This document shows, in pieces, positions 25,885 through 34,467 of a DNA stretch of 64,000 nucleotides. The notes under the pieces are model-generated. The model worked only from the letters and a program-made list of their open reading frames with translations, was not told where the DNA came from and did no database searches. Location of the stretch: positions 1 to 64,000 of the forward strand of contig CAVTZF010000035.1 in the NCBI GenBank assembly GCA_963739095.1. The letters are read 5' to 3'. The number at the start of each line of letters is the position of its first letter. The stretch's first letter is position 1. Made by a program: the position numbers and the translations under genes. Source of the DNA: JACVRW01 sp963739095 (GTDB lineage Bacteria > Actinomycetota > Thermoleophilia > Solirubrobacterales > Thermoleophilaceae).

Positions 25885-27113
25885 GGCGGACGCAGGCGGT
25901 TGTCGACCGCCTGTTCCGGCGCGAGTCGGGGCGGGCGGTCGCGACGCTGATCCGGATCCTCGGCGACATCGACCTCGCCGAGGAGGCCGTGCAGGACGCG
26001 TGGGCGGTCGCGCTCGAGCGCTGGCCGCGCGACGGCCTGCCCGACAACCCCGGCGCATGGATCGTCCGCACCGCCCGCAACGGTGCGATCGACCGCCTCC
26101 GGCGCGCGCGCCGCTACCAGGACAAGCTGCGTGAGCTCGAGGCGCTCGACAGGGCGGACTCCGCCGACGGGGAGGGCGACGTGAGCTCGATTCCCGACGA
26201 CCGGCTGAGTCTGTTCTTCACCTGCTGCCATCCGGCGCTGGCGCCCGAGACGCGCGTGGCGCTGACGCTGCGGCTGCTCGGCGGGCTGTCGACGCCCGAG
26301 GTAGCCCGAGCATTTCTCGCTCGTGAGACAGCGATGCAGCAGCGGATCGTCCGCGCCAAGCGCAAGATCCGGGACGCCGGGATCCCGTACGAGGTGCCCG
26401 AGGATCACGACCTGCCCGAGCGCCTGCGATCGGTGCTCGCGGCTCTCTACCTCATCTTCAACGAGGGCTACCTCGCCACGAGCGCCGACACGCTCGTCCG
26501 CCGCGAGCTGTGCGACGAGGCCATCCGGCTGGCGCGGGTTCTGAGGCAGCTGATGCCCGACGAGGCCGAGGTCGCGGGTCTGCTCGCGCTGATGCTGCTG
26601 CACCACTCGCGCCGCGACGCCCGCGTCGACGCGAACGGCGGGCTCGTGCTGCTCGAGGACCAGGATCGCTCGCTCTGGCATCTCGACGAGATCGAGGAGG
26701 GTCTCGGGCTGGCGGCGCGCTCCGGCGCCATCGGCCCGTACGGGCTGCAGGCGGCGATCGCGGCAGAGCACGGCCGAGCGCTCACACCAGGTACGACCGA
26801 TTGGGCACGGATCGCCTCCCTCTACGAAGAGCTCCTGCAACTGACGCCCTCGGCCGTGATCTCGCTGAACCACGCCGTGGCGGTCGCGATGGCGTACGGC
26901 CCCGAGGCCGGTCTCGCACTGATCGCGGAGATCGAGGCGGACGGGAAGCTCGACGGCTACCTCCACCTGCACTCCGCGCGCGCCGACCTGCTCGCCCGCC
27001 TCGGCCGCCCCGGCGAGGCGGCGGACGCCTACCGGCGCGCGGTCGAGCTCGCCTCGAACCCCGTCGAGCGGGCGTTCCTCGAGCGGCGGCTGGCGGAGCT
27101 GGAGGCGAGCTAG
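25770..27113 (+). CDS. ECF42-type RNA polymerase sigma factor with C-terminal TPR-like extension
   Basis: Sigma-70 ECF factor. Conserved sequence begins at AVVDRLFRRESGRAVATL (about 25896) and runs through region 2 (EEAVQDAWAVALERWP, NPGAWIVRTARNGAIDRLRR), region 4 (LSTPEVARAFLARETAMQQRI) and a long C-terminal helical domain (FNEGYLATSAD, then TPR-like repeats to AYRRAVELASNPVERAFLERR). ECF42 factors lack an anti-sigma factor and use this C-terminal domain for control. The only canonical start in frame before the conserved part is the GTG at 25770, inside the DGPF2 gene; none lies after the DGPF2 stop. The true N-terminus is therefore unsure. Confidence 0.88.
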   Translation: MGRQDPRGPHGLGRGAPAHGLRGRRLSEPRRGGGAAGVGRTQAVVDRLFRRESGRAVATLIRILGDIDLAEEAVQDAWAVALERWPRDGLPDNPGAWIVRTARNGAIDRLRRARRYQDKLRELEALDRADSADGEGDVSSIPDDRLSLFFTCCHPALAPETRVALTLRLLGGLSTPEVARAFLARETAMQQRIVRAKRKIRDAGIPYEVPEDHDLPERLRSVLAALYLIFNEGYLATSADTLVRRELCDEAIRLARVLRQLMPDEAEVAGLLALMLLHHSRRDARVDANGGLVLLEDQDRSLWHLDEIEEGLGLAARSGAIGPYGLQAAIAAEHGRALTPGTTDWARIASLYEELLQLTPSAVISLNHAVAVAMAYGPEAGLALIAEIEADGKLDGYLHLHSARADLLARLGRPGEAADAYRRAVELASNPVERAFLERRLAELEAS

Positions 27114-27430
27114 GCCTGGGCCGGCTCGACGCTGTGCACGACCTCGTAGTGCTTGACCGTGTGCTCGCGCTCGACCAGGAAGCGGTCGTCCTCGGGGTAG
27201 AAGACCGCCTTCTCGATGTCCTCCCCGGCGAAGCCCTCGATCGACTCGCGCGAGTCCCAGAGGCTGAAGGTGATGAACTCGGTGCGGCCATCCTCGTCTC
27301 GGCGCAGCATGTGGGCGCCGCGGTTCCCCGGCGTCTCGGCGTACTCGATGAAGCCCGTGCCGCGGATGTACTCGGCGTACTCCTCGGCGTCGTCGGTGCG
27401 CACGACGCCTCTCCAGATGCGGGCGATCAT
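27110..27430 (-). CDS. Antibiotic biosynthesis monooxygenase-like (ABM) domain protein
   Basis: 106-aa dimeric alpha/beta barrel-type protein: MIARIWRGVVRTDDAEEYAE, then TEFITFSLWDSRESIEGFAG and a C-terminal VEREHTVKHYEVV strand. ABM proteins include small-molecule monooxygenases and heme-degrading enzymes, but many have no known activity. ATG at 27430 with AGAGGAG upstream. It converges on the sigma factor with a 4-base overlap of the stops. Confidence 0.82.
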   Translation of the reverse strand: MIARIWRGVVRTDDAEEYAEYIRGTGFIEYAETPGNRGAHMLRRDEDGRTEFITFSLWDSRESIEGFAGEDIEKAVFYPEDDRFLVEREHTVKHYEVVHSVEPAQA

Positions 27431-27457
27431 GATCTGCTCCTCTCGCGAGTGGTCAGT

Positions 27458-27478
27458 TCCGTCCGTATAGCTGACGGA
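27458..27478. promoter_or_regulatory. Inverted repeat upstream of ABM gene
   Basis: TCCGTC, 9 bases, GACGGA, about 28 bp before the ABM start codon on the minus strand. Possible operator, or part of a terminator for the dehydrogenase gene that ends at 27494. Confidence 0.35.
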
Positions 27479-27493
27479 ATTCGCCACTCGCAT

Positions 27494-29027
27494 TCATCGG
27501 CGCGTGACTCGAATCGTGTTGCGGGCTTTCCGCGAGCGGTTGCCGGCGGCGTCGGTCGCGCGCAGCGTGAGGCGCACCGTGGGGTGGCGGCCACGCCGGA
27601 GCGCGCGCCGCAGCACACGCACCTGCTTGCGCCGCAGCTTGACCTTGAGCCGGGTGGTGCGCCGGGCCTGCCGCGAAGCCTGGGCCGCGCGCCGCACGCC
27701 GATCATCTTCAGCCGTCGCTTCCCAATCCTGAGCACCGCGGTCGCCCGAACCGTGCAGCGCTCGTTGCAGCCGACGTAGGCGATCGCGCCCCGTAGCTTG
27801 AGCACGCGCTGGCGCCGCGGCACGCGTGCGCGCAGTCGCGGCGCGCGGGTGTCGGTCGGGGCTGCCGGCGGGGGAGGCGGCGGAGCTCCAGAGGGGTTGG
27901 GGTTGATGCGGATGATCTTCCCGAGCAGCGAGCCGAGGCTTTGCGCGTCGCCCTCGGGATCTCCCTGTGTGCCCCCGTCGCCGATCGATAGGTAGAGGTA
28001 GCCGTCGGGCCCGAACAGCAGCTGGCCGCCGTTGTGATTGTCGGCCTGCCGGTGCGGGATCGTGATCACGTTGCGGCGTGACGCCGGGTCGGCCGTATTC
28101 GGGTCGGAGGCCGAGCGGCGCAGCTCGTCGACGGCGAGGTCGCCGGCGTTGTCCACGTAGAAGACGAACACGCGGCCCGAGCTGGCGTAGTCCGGCGCGA
28201 CCGCGACCGACAGCAGGCCCTGCTCGCCACCCGTCGAGACGATCGGGTTCAGCCCGATGAACAGGTGGTTCTGCCCACCCGTGTGCAGGTAGAGGCCGCC
28301 GCCGAGCTCGGCGATGAAGAGGCGGTCCGGGTCGCCGTAGGGGGCGGCCACGGCTGATGGCTGCGCCGAAGTCACCCGAGATCGGCTCGGCTGTGAGCTG
28401 CTCCGCCTGTGTAGACGAGGCGGGCGACGTAGTTGCCCATGCCCGGTCACATAGAGCCGGCCGACGCCGTCCTCGCCGAACGAGGTGAGACCCTGCACCT
28501 CGAGTGCGGTCGCCTCGGACCGGCCCGCCGCCCGCGTTCAACACGTAGATCGGGTGCGGCGCGCCCGAGAAGCGCCCGAACAGATAGCGGCCCTCGAGCG
28601 GGCCGAGGCTCGAATGGCGCGCGACATAGCCGCCCACGACGGGCTCGCTCGTCGGTGAATAGACGTGCACCGGCGGCTTGTAGTTGGGCGGGGTGCAGTC
28701 CTGCGGCCCGTCGACGTTCCCCTCGAAGCAGGGCCAGCCGAAGTTGGCGCCGGCGCTCTGCGCCCGCGGCACGAACGTGACCTCCTCGAGCACGCCCCCG
28801 CCGACATCCCCCACGTACATGTCGCCCGTCAGCCGGTCGAACGACCAGCGGAACGGGTTGCGGAGGCCATAGGCATAGACCTCGCCGCGCGCCCCCGGAG
28901 TCCCCACGAACGGGTTGTCGGGCGGGACCTGGTAGGCGAGCTGGGCCTGCGCCGCCGGGGCGAGGGCGGCGACCAGTGCCGCCGCGAGCGCCCCGATAGT
29001 CAGTCGCGCAGCTGGGAGAGAAGGCAC
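27494..29027 (-). pseudogene. Circularly permuted PQQ-type glucose/sorbosone dehydrogenase, frameshifted
   Basis: Secreted six-bladed beta-propeller of the glucose/sorbosone dehydrogenase family with its halves in reverse order. From a GTG at 29027: signal peptide (LTIGALAAALVAALAPAAQA), then the usual C-terminal half (YQVPPDNPFVG, EVYAYGLRNPFRWSFDRLTG, GLTSFGEDGVGRLYVTG), then the usual N-terminal half (GDPDRLFIAELGG, STGGEQGLLSVAVAPDYA, NHNGGQLLFGPDGYL, LGSLLGKIIRINPN), a Pro linker and a basic Ig-like tail with two Cys. Four single-base insertions near 28525, 28446, 28408 and 28376 must be removed to read through; the repaired length is 509 aa. The start overlaps the DNA ligase end by 28 bases. 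Confidence 0.75.
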
Positions 29028-29960
29028 TCCTTGGGCTCCTTGTCCTCGCGCCAGCGGAGCAGCTTGGCGCCGTGGCGAATCCGGTTGCCGGTGATGTGGT
29101 CGAAGGCAACCTCCACCACGAGCTCGGGGCGCAGGCCTTCCCAGACGAGATCCTCCTCGGACTTCCAGCGGCTCGGCCCGCCGCTGCCGCTCTCGCCGGT
29201 GCGGTAGGGCTCGAGCTGCTCGAGGAACTCGCGCTTCTCCTTGGCGCGGAAGCTCGAGGTGTGCCCGACCACGTGGAGCTCGCCGTCGTCGTCGTACAGC
29301 CCGAGGATGAAGGAGCCGACGGTGCCCTCCTCCTTGCCGAAGCGGAACGCGAACGACCACCGCGTCGAGGGTGCGGACCCGCTTGATCTTGACCATCCCG
29401 ACTCGCTCCCCGGGCCGGTAGGGGGCGTCGCCCTGCTTCGCGATCACTCCCTCGCCCGTGCCCGCCAGCCACTTGCCGGCCTCGTCGAGCGAGGGGGTCG
29501 ACTCGGTCAGCTCGACCGGATCGGCGATCACCTGCGCGAGCCGCTCGCGGCGCTCGTCGTAGGGCAGCTCGAGCAGCGTCTCGTCATCCTCGGCCAGCAG
29601 GTCGAAGGCGACCAGCTGCGCCGGCGTCTCCTTGGCGAGCATCTCGACGCGCGAGGCGGCCGGATGGATGCGCTGCGAGAGCAGGTCGAACTCCTGCGAT
29701 CCCGTCGACCGTCACGACCATCTCGCCGTCGAGCACGAGCCGCTTCGAGGGCAGCGCGAGCACGAGCTCGACGACGTCCGGGAAGTAGCGGTTCATCGGC
29801 CGGCCGTTGCGGCTCTGGAGCTGCACGTCGTCGCCGTCGCGGAAGATGATCGTGCGGAAACCGTCCCATTTGGGCTCGTAGCGCCAGGCTCACCCTCGGG
29901 CAGGTCGCGCGAGGACTTGGCGAGCTGGGGCTTGATGGGTGGCGACAGCGGCAGGGCCAA
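29000..29960 (-). pseudogene. ATP-dependent DNA ligase (LigC-like), frameshifted
   Basis: Single-polypeptide ATP-dependent ligase of the LigC/LigD ligase-domain type. The adenylation motif EPKWDGFRTI near residue 30 carries the AMP-accepting Lys; then VLDGEMVV (motif III), GEGVIAKQGDAPY, MVKIKRVRTLD (motif V) and an OB-fold end with LRPELVVEVAFDHITGNRIRHG. Reading needs one missing base at 29886, one extra near 29700 and one extra near 29354; the repaired product is 319 aa, normal for LigC. It starts at a TTG (29960). Role would be end-joining or gap repair. No Ku or polymerase partner is nearby. Confidence 0.82.
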
Positions 29961-29984
29961 GGACGGGCACGTTAGCGTGAGGCC

Positions 29985-31058
29985 ATGCGGATCGCGGAGG
30001 CCCGCGGGCTCTGGCAGCCCGAGACCACCTACCTGAACACGGCGAGCTACGGGCTCCCGCCGCGCCCCGCCTGGGAGGCGCTGCAGGCCGCCCTCGGCGA
30101 CTGGCGCGCCGGCCGTACGAGCTGGGAGCACTGGGGCGACTCCGCCGAGGCCGCCCGGGCGGCGTTCGCCCGCATGTGCTCCGTTCCGGTCGACTGGGTG
30201 GCGATCGGGGCGAACGCCTCGACGATGGTCGGCCTCGTGGCGGCGGCGCTCCCGGACGGCGCCCGCGTGCTGTCCGCCGAGGGCGAGTTCACCTCGGCGC
30301 TCTGGCCCTTCATGGCCCAGGGGCGCGGCGTCGAGGTCCGGACCGTGCCGCTCGGCGAGCTCGCCGAGGCGGTCGATGCAGGCACGGACGCGGTGGCGTT
30401 CAGCGCCGTGCAGTCCTCCGACGGCCGGCTGGCCGACCTCGACGCGATCGTCGCGGCGGCCGCGAATCACGGGGCGCTGACGGTCGTCGACGCGACCCAG
30501 GCGTGCGGATGGCTGCCGCTCGACGCCTCCCGATTCGACGTGGTCGTCTGCTCGGCCTACAAGTGGCTGCTGTCGCCGCGCGGGAGCGCGTTCATGACGC
30601 TGCGGCCCGAGGTCGCGGCGCGCCTCACGCCGCACGGTGCGGGCTGGTACGCGGGCGACGATCCGTACACGTCGTTCTACGGCGAACCGCTCCGGCTGGC
30701 GCGCGAGGCCCGCCGCTTCGACGTGAGCCCCGCGTGGTTCTCCTGGGTGGGGACGGCGCCGGCGGTCGAGCTGCTCGTTGAGATCGGCGTCGAGCAGATC
30801 CACGAGCACGCCCTGCGACTTGCCAACGACTTCCGCCGCGGCCTCGGCCTCGAGCCGGGCGATTCCGCCATCGTCGCCGCCGAGGTCGAGGGCGTGGAGG
30901 AGCTCCTGCGCGGCTCCGGGGTGATGGCGGCCGCCCGGGCGGGACGGCTGCGCACCTCGTGGCACGTCTACAACGGCGACGAGGACGTGGAGCGCGCGCT
31001 CGAGGTGCTCAGCGCCGGCGCGGCGCGGCAGCGCGCCCGAGGATCCGCCTCAGCATGA
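29985..31058 (+). CDS. PLP-dependent class V aminotransferase
   Basis: 357-aa fold-type I PLP enzyme of the cysteine-desulfurase/isopenicillin-epimerase group. Seen: TTYLNTASYGLPPRP, substrate-side GANASTMVGL, the PLP Asp in LTVVDATQACGW and the Schiff-base Lys in VVCSAYKWLLSPRG. No catalytic Cys loop of desulfurases is apparent, so aminotransferase, lyase or epimerase activity is likelier. It is divergent from the ligase and overlaps the 3' end of the convergent SDR gene by 50 bases. Confidence 0.87.
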   Translation: MRIAEARGLWQPETTYLNTASYGLPPRPAWEALQAALGDWRAGRTSWEHWGDSAEAARAAFARMCSVPVDWVAIGANASTMVGLVAAALPDGARVLSAEGEFTSALWPFMAQGRGVEVRTVPLGELAEAVDAGTDAVAFSAVQSSDGRLADLDAIVAAAANHGALTVVDATQACGWLPLDASRFDVVVCSAYKWLLSPRGSAFMTLRPEVAARLTPHGAGWYAGDDPYTSFYGEPLRLAREARRFDVSPAWFSWVGTAPAVELLVEIGVEQIHEHALRLANDFRRGLGLEPGDSAIVAAEVEGVEELLRGSGVMAAARAGRLRTSWHVYNGDEDVERALEVLSAGAARQRARGSASA

Positions 31059-31796
31059 CGTCGCCGAGCGCCGGCGAGATCCCGTTGACCACCCGCAGCA
31101 GGCGCACGATCGGGGGGTGGAACAGCTCGCGCCGGTCCTTCTCGACAGCCTCGACCACAGCGTCGCCGAGCGGGCCCGCCGGCGAGCGCCGGTCGCGGTG
31201 GTACCAGGCGGGCATCCGGTCCCACTCGTGGTCGTGGAGCGACGTCTCGATCTCGCCGGGATACACGGTCGTGACGGAGACGCCGCTTCCGTGCAGCTCG
31301 TGCCGGAGCGCCTCCGCGAAGCCCCGCTGGGCGGCCTTGGTGCCGTTGTAGACGGCCGCGCCCGGGAAGCCGCGCACGCCGCCTCCCGAGGACATGATCA
31401 CGAGCTGGCCGCGGCGGCGCTCGAGCATGCCGGGCAGGGCGGCCCAAACGGTGTTCAGCGTGCCCACCCAGTTGACCGAGTTCATCTGCTCCGCCTTGTC
31501 GGCCGGGAGCTCGGCGAACGGCATGTAGTGGGTGAGGCCCGCGTTGACGACGAGAACGTCGACCGCGCCGAACTTCGCGGACGGCGGCAGCGATCGATGC
31601 GGCGTCGGCCACGTCGGCCGAGCAGCGCGACGTGACCGGAGCCCGGCAGCTCCGCCGCCAGCGCCTCGAGCGGCTCGCGCCTGCGCGCCACGAGGCCGAG
31701 CGTGCAGCCGCGCGCCGCGAAGGCGCGAGCGATCGCTTCGCCGATTCCACGCGAGGCGCCGGTCACCAGTACGCGCGTTCCGGGTCCGACCTGCAT
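31009..31796 (-). pseudogene. Short-chain dehydrogenase/reductase, frameshifted
   Basis: Classical SDR, NAD(P)H-dependent oxidoreductase. N-terminal Rossmann motif VLVTGASRGIGEAIARAF, then DVLVVNAGLTHY, the catalytic Ser in LVIMSSGGGVRG and the YxxxK in AAVYNGTKAAQRG, followed by VYPGEIETS. Two extra bases near 31625 and 31576 split it into three frames; removed, the protein is 261 aa as expected. All active-site residues are present, so a sequence error is at least as likely as decay. It is divergent from the DtxR-type gene across 64 bp. Confidence 0.82.
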
Positions 31797-31860
31797 CGGG
31801 CCGGGAGCATCCCAGAATGGGCTCAGGGGCCCAAGAGCCGCGCCGGTTAGGATGGCCGCT

Positions 31861-32574
31861 ATGTCGCACGACCAGGTCACGGTCGCCGAGGAGGAGTACC
31901 TCCAGATCATCTACTGGCTCCAGGAGGCCGGGCTCCCGATCACGGCCGCGAACATCGCGCGCGCGATGCAGGTCTCGGCCCCGACGGTGCACGAGATGAT
32001 CGGCCGGCTCGAGGCCGACGGCTACGTCACGCGCGCGGCCGACAAGTCGCTCAGCTTCACCGAGTCGGGGCACGAGCAGGCGAGCCAGATCGTCCGCCGC
32101 CACCGGCTGATCGAGCGCTTCCTGACCGACGTGTTCGACATCCCCTGGGACCAGGTTCACGAGGAGGCGGAGCGGCTCGAGCACTGGATGTCGCCGATGG
32201 TCGAGGAGCGCATGCTGCGCGCGATCGGCGACGCGAAGACGTGCCCGCACGGGCACCCGATCTTCGAGGGCGAGCGCGAGCTCGGTGTGCCGCTCGCGGA
32301 TGTCGAGGAGGGTGCCAAGGTGCGCGTCCTTCGCTTCGAGAACGAGGCCGAGGACCTGCTCCACTACCTGAAGGACACGGGTCTGCACCCGGGTCTCGAG
32401 GCCACGCTCACGAGCTCGGGCGACGATGAGGTCGTGCTCGACGCGGGCGACGAGAAGCATTCGGTCACGCGCAGCGTGGCGGAGACCGTCTCGGTCGTCG
32501 CCGACCCGTCGCCACCGGTCCGCACCGCCCTGCCCGACCAGCTCGTGCTGGGCAAGGACCGCTACGGCCGCTGA
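31861..32574 (+). CDS. DtxR/IdeR/MntR-family metal-dependent regulator
   Basis: 237-aa repressor activated by Fe(II) or Mn(II). N-terminal winged HTH (YLQIIYWLQEAGLPITAANI, QVSAPTVHEMIGRLEADGYV), the dimerisation/metal domain with HRLIERFLTDVFDIPW and HEEAERLEHWMSP, a CPHGHPI segment and a C-terminal FeoA/SH3-like domain (LADVEEGAKVRVLRFENE). The ATG has AGGA 9 bases upstream. No metal transporter lies next to it, so its regulon is elsewhere. Confidence 0.92.
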   Translation: MSHDQVTVAEEEYLQIIYWLQEAGLPITAANIARAMQVSAPTVHEMIGRLEADGYVTRAADKSLSFTESGHEQASQIVRRHRLIERFLTDVFDIPWDQVHEEAERLEHWMSPMVEERMLRAIGDAKTCPHGHPIFEGERELGVPLADVEEGAKVRVLRFENEAEDLLHYLKDTGLHPGLEATLTSSGDDEVVLDAGDEKHSVTRSVAETVSVVADPSPPVRTALPDQLVLGKDRYGR

Positions 32575-32580
32575 GCGGCC

Positions 32581-33318
32581 TCAGTACGGCGCCGGCGCGG
32601 CCCGCGAGCGCAGGTCGTAGTAGAGGAAGGTCGAGAAGAGCGCCACGAACGGCGTGGTGATCGCCTCCGCGCAGATCGTGCCGGCGAGCGCCCAGACGGC
32701 GTCACCGGTGTCGTCGGCAACACCGGTGAATGGCGCGGTGATCACGAGCGCCGGGAGGGCGGCCGCGAGGTTGATCAACACGACGAGGCCGAAGGTCCGC
32801 CACCAGAAGCCCCGCACCATGTCGCTCGATTGGCGCAGGGCGTCGAGCCTGCGCGCGCCTTCGATCACCACGGTCTGAGGCACGAAGTACAGCTTCACGG
32901 CCAGGTAGATGCCCGGGATGATCAACAGAACGAAGCCCGCGGCGATGCCGATCGCGGCGATCAGCACGGCGACGAACAGCGGGGTGAACGCCTCGAAGCC
33001 GGAGACGAGCGTCTGGCCCGCGCTCGGGCGCTCGCCCGCCTCGATCGCGCGCAGCGCGTAGATGCAGATGGCCGTGATGATCGGCACCACGACGAGGAAG
33101 CGGACCACCGTGGGCACGGCGGTCTGCGCGACCGTGGGGGTGCTGTCGTAGCGGCCGGTGAGCATTTCGTTCCCGATCCCCTCGACCACCAGGTCCACGG
33201 GCACAACCACGGCTGCCGACAACAGGATGAAGAGCCCGGCGTGGCGGACGTAGACCCGCAGCGAGTCGCGGAACAGTGCCGTGACGTCGCGCGGCTGCGC
33301 GAGCCTCAGCGGGTTCAC
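32581..33318 (-). CDS. Multi-pass membrane protein (GPDPase/YciC-like membrane domain)
   Basis: 245-aa integral membrane protein with about six hydrophobic segments (LFILLSAAVVVPVDLVV, FLVVVPIITAICIYAL, LFVAVLIAAIGIAAGFVLLI, GLVVLINLAAALPALVI among them) and the conserved IPGIYLAVKLYFVPQTVVIE of the DUF975/GPDPase-membrane-type family. Function unknown. The GTG start overlaps the aminotransferase stop by 4 bases, so the two are coupled. Confidence 0.75.
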   Translation of the reverse strand: MNPLRLAQPRDVTALFRDSLRVYVRHAGLFILLSAAVVVPVDLVVEGIGNEMLTGRYDSTPTVAQTAVPTVVRFLVVVPIITAICIYALRAIEAGERPSAGQTLVSGFEAFTPLFVAVLIAAIGIAAGFVLLIIPGIYLAVKLYFVPQTVVIEGARRLDALRQSSDMVRGFWWRTFGLVVLINLAAALPALVITAPFTGVADDTGDAVWALAGTICAEAITTPFVALFSTFLYYDLRSRAAPAPY

Positions 33319-34421
33319 GCAGCGGCCCCGGCCAGCTCTCGGTAGGCATCCGCCACACGCGCGATGCCCTCCTCGATCTGGTCGGGTGGCACGGCGGAGT
33401 AGGCGAGCCGGAAGGAGCTCTCGCCGCCGTCGAGCAGGAAGTCGGTTCCCTTGACGAAGATGACGCCGCGTTCCATCGCGCCTTCGAAGAGGGCGTTGCC
33501 GTCGGTTCCCTCGGGCAGGTCGACCCAGAGGAAGTAGCCGCCCTCGGGCACCACGAAGCGGGCGTCCGGGAGGTGACGGGAGAGGGCGTCGCAGGTGGCG
33601 TCCCGGCGTTCGCGGAGTGCGGCCTTGACCGTCGCGATCGAGCTGTCGATCGCGCCCGAGTCACAGAACTCGGCGACGATCGCCTGCGCGACCATGTTCG
33701 GCGAGATGTAGGTCTCGGTCGCCTCCCTGCGGATGGCAGCGATCGTGTCCTTCGGCCCGACCAGGTAGCCGACCCGGATGCCCGGGCAGACCGTCTTCGA
33801 GAACGAGGAGGCGTAGACGACGTTGGCGTCGTCGCCGCCGAGCTCGAGCATCGTCGGCTGCTGCTCGCCCTCGAAGCGCAGCTCGACGTACGGGTCATCC
33901 TCGAAGATCGTGAATCCGTACTCGCGCGACAGCTCGAGGAGGCGGCTGCGCTTCGCGAGCGAGAGCGTGCAGCCGGCCGGGTTCTGGAAGTTCGGGATGA
34001 TGTGGGCGAGCTTCGGCCGCTTGCCGCCCTCGAGCTCCGCGGCGAGGGCCTCCACGTCGATCCCGTCCTCCTCGAGCGGGACCGCGAGGATCTCGGCTCC
34101 GAGCTTGCGCAGCGCGAGCAGCGTGCGGTCGTAGGTCGGCGCCTCGACCACGACGAGATCGCCGGGCTCGATGACCGTGTCGAAGAGGAAGGCGTCCGCC
34201 TGCATCGAGCCGTTGGTGGCGATCAGCCGATCGGGCGCCACCCCGTGTTTCTTCGCGAGCCACTCGAGCAGACGGGGGTAGCCGGGTGAGGTCCCGTAGG
34301 CGCACATCCCGCCCGGGTCGCGCTCGAAGGCGCGGTCGGCGGCAGCCCGCAGGTCGTCCACCGCGACGATGTCGAGCGAGGGGGCGCCGCGCGCGAGCGA
34401 GATGTTGGTCAGATCGGCCAC
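33315..34421 (-). CDS. PLP-dependent class I/II aminotransferase (2-aminoadipate transaminase-like)
   Basis: 368-aa fold-type I aminotransferase resembling LysN/kynurenine-aminoadipate aminotransferases: GTSPGYPRLLEWLAKKHGV, TNGSMQADAF, PNFQNPAGCTLSL with the PLP-binding Asn, FEDDPYVELRFEG, and the Schiff-base Lys in YASSFSKTVCPGIRVGYLVG. There is no N-terminal GntR domain, so it is an enzyme and not a MocR regulator. The GTG at 34421 leaves promoter space before the divergent VWA gene; an ATG at 34466 would add 15 residues. Confidence 0.88.
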   Translation of the reverse strand: MADLTNISLARGAPSLDIVAVDDLRAAADRAFERDPGGMCAYGTSPGYPRLLEWLAKKHGVAPDRLIATNGSMQADAFLFDTVIEPGDLVVVEAPTYDRTLLALRKLGAEILAVPLEEDGIDVEALAAELEGGKRPKLAHIIPNFQNPAGCTLSLAKRSRLLELSREYGFTIFEDDPYVELRFEGEQQPTMLELGGDDANVVYASSFSKTVCPGIRVGYLVGPKDTIAAIRREATETYISPNMVAQAIVAEFCDSGAIDSSIATVKAALRERRDATCDALSRHLPDARFVVPEGGYFLWVDLPEGTDGNALFEGAMERGVIFVKGTDFLLDGGESSFRLAYSAVPPDQIEEGIARVADAYRELAGAAA

Positions 34422-34467
34422 CGATGCGCCACGATACCGGTGGATTCGAAAGTAGGGTGGCCCCAAG

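Noticed and set aside
33315..34421. MocR/GntR-type regulator with aminotransferase domain
   Set aside because: There is no N-terminal winged HTH; the protein begins directly with the aminotransferase fold.
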